The notes beneath the pieces were generated by a model, which was not told the origin of the DNA, made no database searches, and saw only the letters and a program-made list of their open reading frames with translations. The position numbers and the translations under genes were made by a program. A DNA stretch of 64,000 nucleotides from CAZUAQ01 sp964618455 (GTDB lineage: Bacteria > Planctomycetota > Phycisphaerae > UBA1845 > PWPN01): positions 1 to 64,000 of the forward strand of contig CAZUAQ010000009.1 in NCBI GenBank assembly GCA_964618455.1, in the 5' to 3' direction. This document shows positions 44,096 to 52,169 of the stretch, in pieces (within the stretch, counting starts at the first letter, position 1; every line of letters begins with the position of its first letter).

Positions 44096-45097
44096 ATGAG
44101 CAATTGCAAGGCGTACGCGTGGATCATGATGGCGGTCGTGGCGGCGGGGACGATGCCCGCCTTCGGTCAGAGCGCGACGGAAGTCAGCATCTCCGTGGTG
44201 GAAGGGGCGGATCCCGGTCCGTACTCCGCCGCGCGGACCGAGGACGAAGGCTTCACTGGGTCGTTCACGATCTGGACGCAGGTGGATTCCGACGGCGATG
44301 TCGACGGGCTCCAGTACCGCCTGCACGTCAATGGCGGCACGGATGACGCGCTGTTTCGCATCACCGCCTACGCGGAAGGGCCGTTGAGCGCGGTGGATTC
44401 CAGTTTCGATGGCCTCGGTGAGCTGTTCGCGATCGCCGGTCCGCCCGACGGATTCGGCACCGGCGATTATGACAAGCTCACCCTGCCGGTCGCGCTCGAC
44501 GCAGTTCCACAGGACGAACTCGTCTTCAACCTGACGCAGCTCGTGGATGATGCTGCCTTCCCCGGCACGCTGATCGGGTACGTCGTCGAGCCGGTGTCGG
44601 CATTGTCGGCGGGGACGTACGAGTTCTCTGCGGACGGGGCGATCGCCAGCGGGGGCGACGGTGAATTCACTGCCACACCGAACTCCGGCATGCTCACCAA
44701 CGGCGGCAACTTCACGCTCACCATTGAAGCGGCGGGTACCGGCGGCGGGGGTGGAGGCGATCCCGGTGACGGCGGGACCGGTGATGGGGACGGCGGTACA
44801 GGCGATGGTGACACGGGGGATGGCGATACGGGCGACGGCGACACCGGCGATGGGGATACCGGCGATGGCGACTCCGGTGACGGTGATACGGGTGATGGGG
44901 ATACTGGCGGTGGATCCGGCGATGGTGGAGATACGGGAGGTGACGGCGGCGACACTGGAGGCAGTGACGGCGGCGATACGGGCTCCGATGCCGATCCGAC
45001 ACCGGCCCCGGTGGCCTGCGGCGCGGGCACGTCCCAGGCGATGATGATCGGGATGGTTGTGTCCCTCGCGTTCATCGGGCACCGTCGGCGCCGCTGA
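44096..45097 (+). CDS. Surface protein with Gly-Asp repeat stalk and Cys-containing C-terminal sorting signal
   Basis: A 333-residue exported protein. GGGAG 7 bases before the ATG at 44096 sets the start of a signal peptide (MSNCKAYAWIMMAVVAAGTMPAFGQ). A beta-rich domain (about 30-215) follows, then a low-complexity stalk with about seven GDGDTG hexapeptides and longer variants (about 222-300). The C-terminus is tripartite: PVACGAGTSQ, a hydrophobic helix (AMMIGMVVSLAFIG), and HRRRR. This layout matches the family of PEP-CTERM/MYXO-CTERM-like signals cut by exosortase- or rhombosortase-type proteases; the Cys-Gly start resembles MYXO-CTERM. The processing protease is not in the window. Confidence 0.75.
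   Translation: MSNCKAYAWIMMAVVAAGTMPAFGQSATEVSISVVEGADPGPYSAARTEDEGFTGSFTIWTQVDSDGDVDGLQYRLHVNGGTDDALFRITAYAEGPLSAVDSSFDGLGELFAIAGPPDGFGTGDYDKLTLPVALDAVPQDELVFNLTQLVDDAAFPGTLIGYVVEPVSALSAGTYEFSADGAIASGGDGEFTATPNSGMLTNGGNFTLTIEAAGTGGGGGGDPGDGGTGDGDGGTGDGDTGDGDTGDGDTGDGDTGDGDSGDGDTGDGDTGGGSGDGGDTGGDGGDTGGSDGGDTGSDADPTPAPVACGAGTSQAMMIGMVVSLAFIGHRRRR
44764..44988 (+). repeat. In-gene tandem repeat encoding GDGDTG units
   Basis: About seven imperfect 18-base units encode Gly-Asp-Gly-Asp-Thr-Gly, flanked by related GDGGTG and GGDGGDTG units. The units differ mainly at third codon positions, so the peptide is conserved more than the DNA. Copy number probably varies between strains. Confidence 0.8.
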
Positions 45098-45149
45098 GCG
45101 AGTCATCGACTTTCCGCCACGCGCGGAACCGCTGATGCAGTCAACCCAC

Positions 45150-45185
45150 GGCGAATCGCGATAACCCCGCGGTTCGCCTTTTCTT
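45150..45185 (+). terminator. Rho-independent terminator after the repeat protein
   Basis: GGCGAATCGCG (45150-45160) pairs with CGCGGTTCGCC (45168-45178) in an 11-bp stem with one U-G pair and a 7-base loop, followed by TTTTCTT. Confidence 0.85.
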
Positions 45186-45324
45186 CGCGCCGGCCTCGCG
45201 CGCTTCACCTCGCGGGCATCGCCCCCGTCGCGTTTCCCCGCTATACTGCTGCCCCTGAGTGCAAAGCCCAGCCTGTGCTCCCGCATGCCGGGGGCGAAAC
45301 GCCAACCCTTCGGAGAGGATCAGT

Positions 45325-46176
45325 ATGTGGACGGTGAGTTTTGCGAGCCTCGTGCTCATGAGCGGGCTTGTGGATGAAACGGCAAGCCGGGAGGAGCGTA
45401 TGACGCCCAAGGAAGTTCGAGTCGCGATCTGCCAGACGCTGTGCCTCGACAGCGACAAGGATGGCAACCTTCACCGTATCGAGCGGGCGGCGGAAATCGC
45501 CATGAAGGAGAAGCCGCAACTGCTTTGTTATCCCGAGACCGCTATTCTCGGCTGGGTGAATCCCGCCGCGCACAAGCTCGCCGACCCGATCCCCGGGCCG
45601 ACCACGGATCGCCTCGCGAAGCTGGCGAAAAAGCACAAGGTCATGATCGCCATCGGTCTCTGCGAAAAAGAGGGCGACAAGCTCTATGACTCCGCCATCC
45701 TGATGGACGTCGACGGCAAGATCCTGCTCAAGCATCGCAAGATCAACACGCTGATTGAACTGCTCGATCCGCCGTACGTGCGCGGCGAGGCGAAAGACAT
45801 CGAGGCGGTCGACACCCGCATCGGCCGGGTCGGTATGTTGATCTGCGCCGACACGTTCCTGCCGAAGCTGTTGGACGCCGCCGCCGCGGAAAAACCCGAC
45901 CTCATGCTCGTGCCTTACGGGTGGGCCGCCGACGTGGGCGCCTGGCCCGATCACGGCAAGAACCTGGCCACGACGGTCAGCAAGGCTGCCCAGGCAACCG
46001 GATGTGCGGTCGTCGGAACAGACCTCGTCGGGGCGATCAGCGACGGCCCGTGGCGTGGCAAGACCTATGGCGGTCAGAGCGTGGTGGCCGATCGTGAAGG
46101 CAAGGTGCTCAAGGTGCTCGCCGATCGTGACGTCGACATTGCCGTGATCGATGTGCCCGTGGGGCGCGGTGAGTAA
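45325..46176 (+). CDS. Carbon-nitrogen hydrolase (nitrilase superfamily)
   Basis: A 283-residue enzyme with the catalytic triad Glu71 (YPETAILGW), Lys139 (KHRKIN) and Cys174 (LICADTF), as in amidases, N-carbamoyl hydrolases and nitrilases. The first 25 residues (MWTVSFASLVLMSGLVDET) look like a short signal peptide, unusual for this mostly cytoplasmic family; if it is not used, the ATG ahead of TPKEVRVAICQT would be the start. GAGAGG lies just upstream of 45325. The last strand reads IAVIDVPVGRGE. The substrate is unknown. Weak TATACT at 45242 may be its -10. Confidence 0.85.
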   Translation: MWTVSFASLVLMSGLVDETASREERMTPKEVRVAICQTLCLDSDKDGNLHRIERAAEIAMKEKPQLLCYPETAILGWVNPAAHKLADPIPGPTTDRLAKLAKKHKVMIAIGLCEKEGDKLYDSAILMDVDGKILLKHRKINTLIELLDPPYVRGEAKDIEAVDTRIGRVGMLICADTFLPKLLDAAAAEKPDLMLVPYGWAADVGAWPDHGKNLATTVSKAAQATGCAVVGTDLVGAISDGPWRGKTYGGQSVVADREGKVLKVLADRDVDIAVIDVPVGRGE

Positions 46177-46250
46177 GTAGATCTGAATTCAAGCATCCCG
46201 GTGCGATCCGATCCGCGTCTTCTTTCGGATTGAAGTTTGCAGGTGCCCGC

Positions 46251-47081
46251 ATGGATTGGATCGTTCCGTCGAACGCCGTGGCTCCGGCCGCCGCCTACAT
46301 CATCGTCACGCTGCTCGCCTTCGTGCTGACCGGTGTCTCCAAGGGGGGCTTCGGGGGCGTGGGGGCGCTGTCCATACCGCTCATGATGATGGTCGCGCCA
46401 CACGACCTCGCCCTGGGCATGTGGCTGCCGCTGCTGATCCTCTGCGATATCTTCACCATCCGCTCGTATCCCAAGGAATGGACACTTCGCCCGATTCTGC
46501 TGCTCACCCCGTGGATGGTGGCGGGGCTGGTTCTCGGCTGGCTGATTCTCCGCCAGCTCGGCGAGAACCACAGCGACACCGCCGGCGCGATCGTCAAGGT
46601 AGCGGTCGGCTGCCTGGCGGTGTTCTTCGTCGGTCTTGAAGTGGTTCGCCGGGTCATCGTCGCTCAAAATCGCAAGCACGCCGACGATCCGCCCTGGCGA
46701 CCGAACTGGGGCACGGCGTCACCCTTCGGCATCGCCGCCGGCATCAGTACTATGCTCGCTCACTCCGCCGGGGCCATCACCACCATCTACCTGCTTGCCC
46801 AACGCATGGATAAGCGTTCTTTCGTCGGTACGCAGGGCCGATTCTACTTCGTCTTCAACACCCTCAAGGTGCCGTTCTTCGCGCTGCCCATGTTCGGCCT
46901 GAACTTCATCAACGCCGAAACGCTCAAGTTGAGCCTGTGGCTCGTTCCCCTGGGACCGCTGAGCGTCTGGCTTGGCTCCGCCATGAACAGGAGTATCCCG
47001 CAGAGAATCTTCAACGATGTGATCTACGCGCTGCTCGCCCTCAGCGGTATCTATCTCATCATTGCCAACTGGCCGGGCTGA
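46251..47081 (+). CDS. TSUP family membrane transporter (TauE/SafE-like)
   Basis: A 276-residue protein with about eight membrane helices. The N-terminal half has the family glycine-rich turn LTGVSKGGFGGVGALSIPLMM and the second half its echo AAGISTMLAHSAGAITTIYLL, the inverted-repeat pattern of the TauE/SafE family. Members export sulfite, sulfoacetate or other small sulfur or organic anions. The ATG at 46251 has AGG 7 bases upstream; a TTG 21 bases earlier is in frame. It follows the nitrilase-family gene after 74 bases, so it may export or import that enzyme's substrate or product. Confidence 0.88.
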   Translation: MDWIVPSNAVAPAAAYIIVTLLAFVLTGVSKGGFGGVGALSIPLMMMVAPHDLALGMWLPLLILCDIFTIRSYPKEWTLRPILLLTPWMVAGLVLGWLILRQLGENHSDTAGAIVKVAVGCLAVFFVGLEVVRRVIVAQNRKHADDPPWRPNWGTASPFGIAAGISTMLAHSAGAITTIYLLAQRMDKRSFVGTQGRFYFVFNTLKVPFFALPMFGLNFINAETLKLSLWLVPLGPLSVWLGSAMNRSIPQRIFNDVIYALLALSGIYLIIANWPG

Positions 47082-47188
47082 CAGACAGAAGTTGATCCGC
47101 GGTTGAACCCAACTCGGCTGCGTGACTGCGCATGATCAAGTAGAATCGCTTCCAAGCGAATACCATTTGCCCGTGCCGGAGATCCAAG

Positions 47189-47605
47189 ATGTCCGATCTG
47201 ATCCGCCTCAGCCTGTCGATCGAAAAGCCTCTTTATGATCAGCTCGAGCGCATGGTCCGCCGCAGCGGCTACTCGAACCGGTCCGAGTATGTGCGCGACA
47301 TGATCCGTCAGCGACTCGTCGAGGAGCAGTGGGACAAGGGCGCGGAGGTCCTCGGCTCGATCACCCTCGTCTACGATCACCATCAACGCCAACTGGCGGA
47401 GAAGCTCACCGAGATCGGCCATGCGCATCACGATCACATCCTGGTCACCACCCATCTGCACATGACCAAGCACCTCTGTGCCGAGGTCATCATGGTCAAG
47501 GGCAAAGCGGAAGACGTCCGAAAGCTCGCTGACCAGATGCGCCAACAGAAGGGCGTGCTCCATGCCGACCTTTCCATGACCAGTACGGGCAAAGAGCTGC
47601 ACTGA
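47189..47605 (+). CDS. nikR: Nickel-responsive transcriptional regulator NikR
   Basis: A 138-residue ribbon-helix-helix repressor with an ACT-like nickel domain. The DNA-binding part is residues 1-45 (LIRLSLSIEKPLYDQLERM ... SGYSNRSEYVRDMIR). The nickel ligands of E. coli NikR (His76, His87, His89, Cys95) are all kept as His78, His89, His91 and Cys97. A bound Ni(II) would make it repress nickel uptake or activate nickel storage. No nik operon and no GTATGA-type operator was found nearby. With larB at 39 kb it is the second nickel gene in the window. Confidence 0.95.
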   Translation: MSDLIRLSLSIEKPLYDQLERMVRRSGYSNRSEYVRDMIRQRLVEEQWDKGAEVLGSITLVYDHHQRQLAEKLTEIGHAHHDHILVTTHLHMTKHLCAEVIMVKGKAEDVRKLADQMRQQKGVLHADLSMTSTGKELH

Positions 47606-47871
47606 CCCCGATGGCGGCATACCCGGGTCTGAGTCCGCTACCGATGACGCCGATGTACGCAGGTTCGGGATGAAAGGAACCACACGGGGTTCGTAAGCCT
47701 CTTCGCTTTCGACTCTCGTTGACGGAATCTCACTTATATTTCTCTGATCTGTGTAATATGCGGGATCTGCGGATGAACTCGCTCCTATTGGTATTTAGCC
47801 CATTCCCAACCGAAATCGGATAACATAGAGAACAGGTCGGTGAATCAGACTTTACTTGGAAGGGAAGGGAT

Positions 47872-49326
47872 ATGGCTGACGAGAAGTTGTTGCGTCTCAT
47901 GGTGTTCCAGGCACTCGGAGGGCTCTGCCTGACGATGGCCCTCGCGGCTTCGGCGGCAGGCCAGATCTCTTCGATCAACGTCAAGTCCGGCGCACCGATC
48001 GCGATCGACGGCGATCCTTCCGACTGGCGGTTGTGGGAGTTCACCTCGTACAGCCGCGGTGGGCAGATGGAGGCGGGGGATATCGGACTGGTCGGCTTCC
48101 TCGACGGCATCCTCTACTACGGCGAGAACTACCTCTCCACCGGCTTCGAGCTCCCGACCGATGCCGCCGACCACACGGCCTGGATGTACGTTCGCCACGA
48201 TGCCGACTACCAGTACTTCCTGTTCCGACTGGACGATGAGGAGATCCTCACGCCCACCCCCATCGGCGACAATTACCGCAACGACTGCGTCGAGTTCTTC
48301 GTCGACCCTGCCAACGCCGACAGCACCATCCCGATGTGGAACACCACCAACGACAGCGTCTTTGAATTGGTCATCGACGCCGCCAACCAGGTCAACGTCT
48401 ACATGACCCCGAGCAGCTACCGCACGCAACTGCTGGCGGGGGTCACCTCGGCGGTCACGACCGACGCCACCGGCTGGTGGCTCGAAGTCCGCCTCGGCAA
48501 GAGCGCGACGAATCCGCCGCTGCCCGCCGACGGCATCTTCGGCATCAGTATCTTCTACCGCGATCTCGACGCCCAGGACATCAAGACGCTCTACGGCTGG
48601 ACGTCGGACTTCAACGGCCAGACGCCCTTCCCGAGCAAGATCCCCGTCAACTGGGGCGATGTGGTCAACCCCGTCAGCACCATCCTCGATTGCAATGCCA
48701 ACGGCACGCCGGACGATCAGGACATTTCCGGAGGGGGCGTTCCGGACTGTAACACCAACGACATCCCCGACGACTGCGACATCAGCTTCGGGCTCAGCAC
48801 CGATTGCGATGGGAACACCGTGCCGGATGACTGCCAGCTTGATACCGATCTCGATACGGTCATCGATGTCTGCGACAACTGCGATAACGATCCCAATCTG
48901 GATCAGGCCAACAACGATGGCGACGCGCTGGGCGATGTGTGCGACCCCGACGACGACAACGACACCGTGCTCGATGGACTGGACAACTGTGTCTTCACCG
49001 CCAATGCCGGCCAGGAGGATGAGGATCAGGACAGGATCGGGGACGCGTGCGATCTCTGCCTCGGTACGTTCCCGGGTGTCCTTGTCGACGACGAGGGCTG
49101 CCCGCTTCCGGTGCCCGGCGACTTCGATGGCGACGGAGATGTCGATCTCGGCGACTTCAGCCAACTCCAGACCTGCATGACCGATGGCATTCCCCCGAGC
49201 CTGCCCCCTGGCTGCGTGCCCACGGATCTTTCCGGGGACGGAGCGGTCAATGCGATCGATCTCACGCAGTTCATCGGGTGCATGAGTGGATCTCGGTTAC
49301 CCGGTGATCCCGCCTGCATGAACTGA
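47872..49326 (+). CDS. Secreted CBM9-like protein with thrombospondin type 3 repeats and dockerin-like end
   Basis: A 484-residue exported protein. AAGGGAAGGG lies just before the ATG at 47872, and a signal peptide (MADEKLLRLMVFQALGGLCLTMALAASAAG, here in parts) opens it. Residues about 35-265 resemble a family 9 carbohydrate-binding or DOMON-like module (IAIDGDPSDW near the start, NDCVEFFVDPAN and WWLEVRLGKS later). Then come Asp/Asn-rich thrombospondin type 3 repeats (CDPDDDNDTVLDGLDNC) at about 275-410. The C-terminus has two dockerin-like calcium loops (DFDGDGDVDLGDF, DLSGDGAVNAIDL) that end in CM. It is likely surface-exposed and may bind glycans through the first module. Confidence 0.75.
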   Translation: MADEKLLRLMVFQALGGLCLTMALAASAAGQISSINVKSGAPIAIDGDPSDWRLWEFTSYSRGGQMEAGDIGLVGFLDGILYYGENYLSTGFELPTDAADHTAWMYVRHDADYQYFLFRLDDEEILTPTPIGDNYRNDCVEFFVDPANADSTIPMWNTTNDSVFELVIDAANQVNVYMTPSSYRTQLLAGVTSAVTTDATGWWLEVRLGKSATNPPLPADGIFGISIFYRDLDAQDIKTLYGWTSDFNGQTPFPSKIPVNWGDVVNPVSTILDCNANGTPDDQDISGGGVPDCNTNDIPDDCDISFGLSTDCDGNTVPDDCQLDTDLDTVIDVCDNCDNDPNLDQANNDGDALGDVCDPDDDNDTVLDGLDNCVFTANAGQEDEDQDRIGDACDLCLGTFPGVLVDDEGCPLPVPGDFDGDGDVDLGDFSQLQTCMTDGIPPSLPPGCVPTDLSGDGAVNAIDLTQFIGCMSGSRLPGDPACMN

Positions 49327-49711
49327 GCGGGGTGAGTCGACGCGCGGAGGTGGAACTCATCAACCGTCGATGACGTTGGGCGCATTCCGTCGTGGCAGTG
49401 GCCCCGGCATGATGGCCTCTCAATTGCCGCTTGGGTGTCTTCCTGACGGGGACCTTCAGCTTAGTGGTAGACGTCGACCGCATCCCAATAATCTCTCAAA
49501 GATTCTCAATAAATGTTCTAACCTTAATGTCTCCCGGCATGTAACCCATGTAATGGCAAATGCTTAAGGCGTATCTGTGGCTTACTCACGTGCCGAACAA
49601 CAATTCTCTTTGTGGTTTCCATAAGAACGCATCTAGCGGGCAGACGCGGTAATCAATACTCTGGGATCAGGCGCCCATCGATTCTCAGCAATGTTCACTC
49701 AGGATCCATGC
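49327..49711. other. Lower-GC intergenic region before bioD
   Basis: These 385 bases are AT-richer than the flanks, mainly 49480-49700. Two direct copies of CATGTAA occur at a 9-base step near 49540. No gene, confident promoter or BioR/BirA-type operator is seen; a D-arm-like stretch near 49460 is not a tRNA. Confidence 0.5.
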
Positions 49712-50425
49712 ATGCAAGGCATCTTCGTTACGGGGACGGATACGGGAATCGGCAAGACGGTGATCTCCGGCGCGCTGGCGATGCTGTTGCGCGAGCAGGG
49801 CAAACGCGTGGGGGTGTTCAAGCCGGTGGCCACCGGTTGCCGGCGTGACGTGCGGCTGGGGCTCATCTGTGAGGACGCCGAGTTCCTTGCCCACTGTGCC
49901 GACACCGACGCCACGCTCGAGGAGATCAACCCCGTCCGCTACGCCGGGGAACTGGCGCCGATGGTCGCCGCCGATCACACCAAGCGGCCCATCGACTGGG
50001 ACGCCATCGACAGGAGCTGGGCGATGCTCAGCGCGCAGAACGACGTCGTCGTGGTCGAGGGGGCCGGCGGACTGCTCGTGCCGATCGACCGCAAGACGAC
50101 CATGGCCGATCTGATCGAGCGCTGGAAACTGCCCGTTATCGTCGTGGCGCGCGCGGGTCTCGGCACGATCAACCACACGCTGCTGACGCTCGAAGCGTTC
50201 CGCCAACGCAAGCTGAAGGTCGCCGGTGTCGTGATCAACGGCTACCGGCCGGGATCGGCGACGCTCGCTGAGGAAACCAATCCCGACGTCATCGCCCGCC
50301 TCGCCCGCATCGACATCCCCATCATCGTACCCTTCGACCCCAGAACCGATGTCCGCCAGGGCATCGTCGGCGAAGCGGTGCTTCATCCTCTCCGTGCGTT
50401 CGTCAGGCAGAAGTTTCTGGGCTGA
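49712..50425 (+). CDS. bioD: Dethiobiotin synthase
   Basis: A 237-residue ATP-dependent carboxylase that closes the ureido ring in 7,8-diaminopelargonic acid, the step before biotin synthase. The P-loop is FVTGTDTGIGKTV at residues 5-16; KPVATGC holds the substrate-binding Lys; VVVVEGAGGLLVPID completes the site; NPDVIARL is near the end. AGGA precedes the ATG at 49712 by 7 bases; an ATG 21 bases earlier would add an unconserved tail. bioA, bioB and bioF are not in the window, so the pathway genes are scattered. Confidence 0.93.
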   Translation: MQGIFVTGTDTGIGKTVISGALAMLLREQGKRVGVFKPVATGCRRDVRLGLICEDAEFLAHCADTDATLEEINPVRYAGELAPMVAADHTKRPIDWDAIDRSWAMLSAQNDVVVVEGAGGLLVPIDRKTTMADLIERWKLPVIVVARAGLGTINHTLLTLEAFRQRKLKVAGVVINGYRPGSATLAEETNPDVIARLARIDIPIIVPFDPRTDVRQGIVGEAVLHPLRAFVRQKFLG

Positions 50426-50697
50426 GCTTCATAGCGTTACCCGAATATCGTTCGCTCTTGAGGACAGGGAGGAAGGAGGCGCAGGTCGCGATGGCCATGC
50501 TGAGCTCTACGCCTCGTACTTGGCGATGGCGACTTGTGTCAGGTCGAGAATCCGAGTCTGCCCTGTTCAAGGGGCTTGCCTGCCTGCGACAGGGAAGGCG
50601 GTTGAAACGGCCAATGGCATTGCTTCATGTCGTTACTGTAGTCAGCACGAATGTCGCTACGCTTCTCAGTCCATCCTGTTTGTGTCAATGAATGCCG

Positions 50698-51759
50698 TCA
50701 TCTCATGATGGCGTGCAGGCGGGATTTTCCCATCCACAGCCACGTCTTGGCGCGGGTGGGTTGGAACTTGAGCGAGTCGCGGAGGCAGGCGACCGCGCGT
50801 TCGGGGCGTTTGTCGCGGAGGTAGGCTTTGCCGGCGGTGTAATAAAGCTTGGCGAGGCGGGCTCTGGCGAGGTCGGTGTCGATGCGGTCCGCACCGCCAC
50901 CCTGCTCATAAAACTGCTGCAACAACTCCGCCTTGCGCAAAAGGATATCCGAAGAGCATCCGTCGCGCGACAGGCTCACCGGGTGGCACCGCCGCAAGCA
51001 CAACGGCTCGGGGATCAGCCCGAAACGATAGCGCAACGACAGCCGCAGCCACAGATCGTAATCCTCGTTGTGCGTCAGCCGTCCGTCGAAACCGCCGGCA
51101 CTTCGAATGATGTCCGCCCGCATCACCACCGCCGACGTGTGAATGAACGTGCTGGCAAACAGCCGCGCGGTCACGTCTCCGCCATGGGGTGTTTTGCGAT
51201 GCCCCCGCAACTGACGCCCCTTGGCGTCCATGGACACGAAATCCGAGTACACCAGCGCCTCGTCCGGATACGCCCGCAGCCGGGCGACCGCTTTCTCCAG
51301 GAAGGTCGGCTGCCAGGCGTCGTCGGAATCGAGGAAGGCCACATATTCCGCACGCGTGATTCGCAGGGCATGGTTCCGCGCCTCGGAGACGCCCTGGTTC
51401 GGTTGCCAGAGGTAGTGAATCGCTTCGCCGCGATGATCGATCAGTTCCCGCGTGCCGTCGTCGGAGCCGTCGTCCACGACGATGATCTCGTGGTCGTCAA
51501 ACGTCTGCGCCGCCACGCTGTCCAGCGTCTGGGGCAGTAACTCCGCACGGTTGTACGTGGGGATGATGACGCTGACCGCCGGGGCGTCGCTCTGCAGGCG
51601 GCGTTCACGGGCGAGGTCGAAGTAGGGTTCGGTCATGGGGGCGGGGGAACTCGCACGCTCGGTGGGGGCGGACGGCGTCACGCTTTGCGGAGAGCCGTTG
51701 GCGCGATGAGTGGCGGGGGGAGACCCCGAGGTATTCGTCTCTGCCGGGACGAACGACAT
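50698..51759 (-). CDS. Family 2 glycosyltransferase
   Basis: A 353-residue soluble GT-A enzyme. The first 45 residues are Pro/Ser/Thr-rich and disordered. Then VSVIIPTYNRAELLPQTLDSV, IIVVDDGSDDGT and the metal-binding YVAFLDSDDAW, followed by the NEDYDLWLRLS acceptor-side motif that holds the probable catalytic base. The last 80 residues look like TPR-type helices (AKLYYTAGKAYLRDKRPERAVACLRDSL), an uncommon tail for this family. GGAG 8 bases before the ATG at 51759 fixes the start. It is transcribed from a region it shares with the ABC operon. The sugar and acceptor are unknown. Confidence 0.88.
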   Translation of the reverse strand: MSFVPAETNTSGSPPATHRANGSPQSVTPSAPTERASSPAPMTEPYFDLARERRLQSDAPAVSVIIPTYNRAELLPQTLDSVAAQTFDDHEIIVVDDGSDDGTRELIDHRGEAIHYLWQPNQGVSEARNHALRITRAEYVAFLDSDDAWQPTFLEKAVARLRAYPDEALVYSDFVSMDAKGRQLRGHRKTPHGGDVTARLFASTFIHTSAVVMRADIIRSAGGFDGRLTHNEDYDLWLRLSLRYRFGLIPEPLCLRRCHPVSLSRDGCSSDILLRKAELLQQFYEQGGGADRIDTDLARARLAKLYYTAGKAYLRDKRPERAVACLRDSLKFQPTRAKTWLWMGKSRLHAIMR

Positions 51760-51843
51760 GCGGACACTCCGTAGAAGGCGAGGTGTCGTGGGCAATGGCC
51801 CCGCCGCTCGCGCCCAGGCGGCCGGGACATGATCACAACGCGT

Positions 51844-51873
51844 ATTATGCGCATCTCCCCCCATTTGACGCAA
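51844..51873 (-). promoter_or_regulatory. Possible promoter of the family 2 glycosyltransferase
   Basis: On the minus strand TTGCGT (51873-51868) and CATAAT (51849-51844) are 18 bases apart, about 85 bases before the start codon. Confidence 0.4.
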
Positions 51874-51905
51874 CCCCCGAAAAGTCAACGTGTTAAAGGA
51901 TGGGC

Positions 51906-51934
51906 TTGACAGCCTCCCCCCCGGTTGTTAACAA
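51906..51934 (+). promoter_or_regulatory. Promoter of the Gld-like ABC operon
   Basis: A perfect -35 TTGACA (51906-51911) and TAACAA (51929-51934) are 17 bases apart. The -10 lies within the 10-bp palindrome TTGTTAACAA, a possible operator. The leader to the ATPase start is about 230 bases. Confidence 0.5.
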
Positions 51935-52169
51935 TTTCGGGTTCCGGAATCATGTGGGCGACGGGACCGAATCCGGCCGTGAAGGGCAGCCGGAAACAAT
52001 CGCCGTCGCGAACCGCAGTGCAATGCTGCACGTAGTGCACGTTTGTCCGGTACGGGTCATTCGCCGGACTCCGGATTTCATTGGGACGACTCAGGGTGCG
52101 GGCTGGACCTGCGGGGAACGACAAGCCCCGCATTGGAGGATCCCACTCTCAATCGAAGGAATCCTAGCC

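Larger units (their letters stand above)
51760..52169. other. Divergent promoter region between glycosyltransferase and ABC operon
   Basis: The 410 bases contain promoters in both directions (51844-51873 minus, 51906-51934 plus), a TTGAC/GTCAA inverted repeat between them (51865-51888) and the palindrome TTGTTAACAA (51925-51934). No gene of its own is supported; a frame running through it into the ATPase lacks a ribosome site. Confidence 0.5.

Noticed and set aside
44764..44988. Possible CRISPR array in the regularly spaced repeats
   Set aside because: Repeat units are adjacent and coding, with no unique spacers and no cas genes.
44464..45075. Pro/Ser-rich frame opposite the GDGDTG repeats
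   Set aside because: It is the reverse complement of the Gly-Asp repeat; the sense strand has a signal peptide, ribosome site and sorting signal.
47082..47188. NikR operator or promoter upstream of nikR
   Set aside because: No GTATGA/TCATAC-type pair is present. TAGAAT has no -35 at proper distance, and the TCGCTT-CC-AAGCGA hairpin after it is too short to interpret.
49445..49515. tRNA-like stretch with AGCTTAGTGGTAGA, similar to a D-arm
   Set aside because: The D-stem does not close, and there is no anticodon stem, TTCGA-type T-loop or acceptor pairing.
50426..50697. Short open frames between bioD and the family 2 glycosyltransferase
   Set aside because: They lack ribosome sites, have poor codon use and no motif. 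The 272 bases show nothing else.
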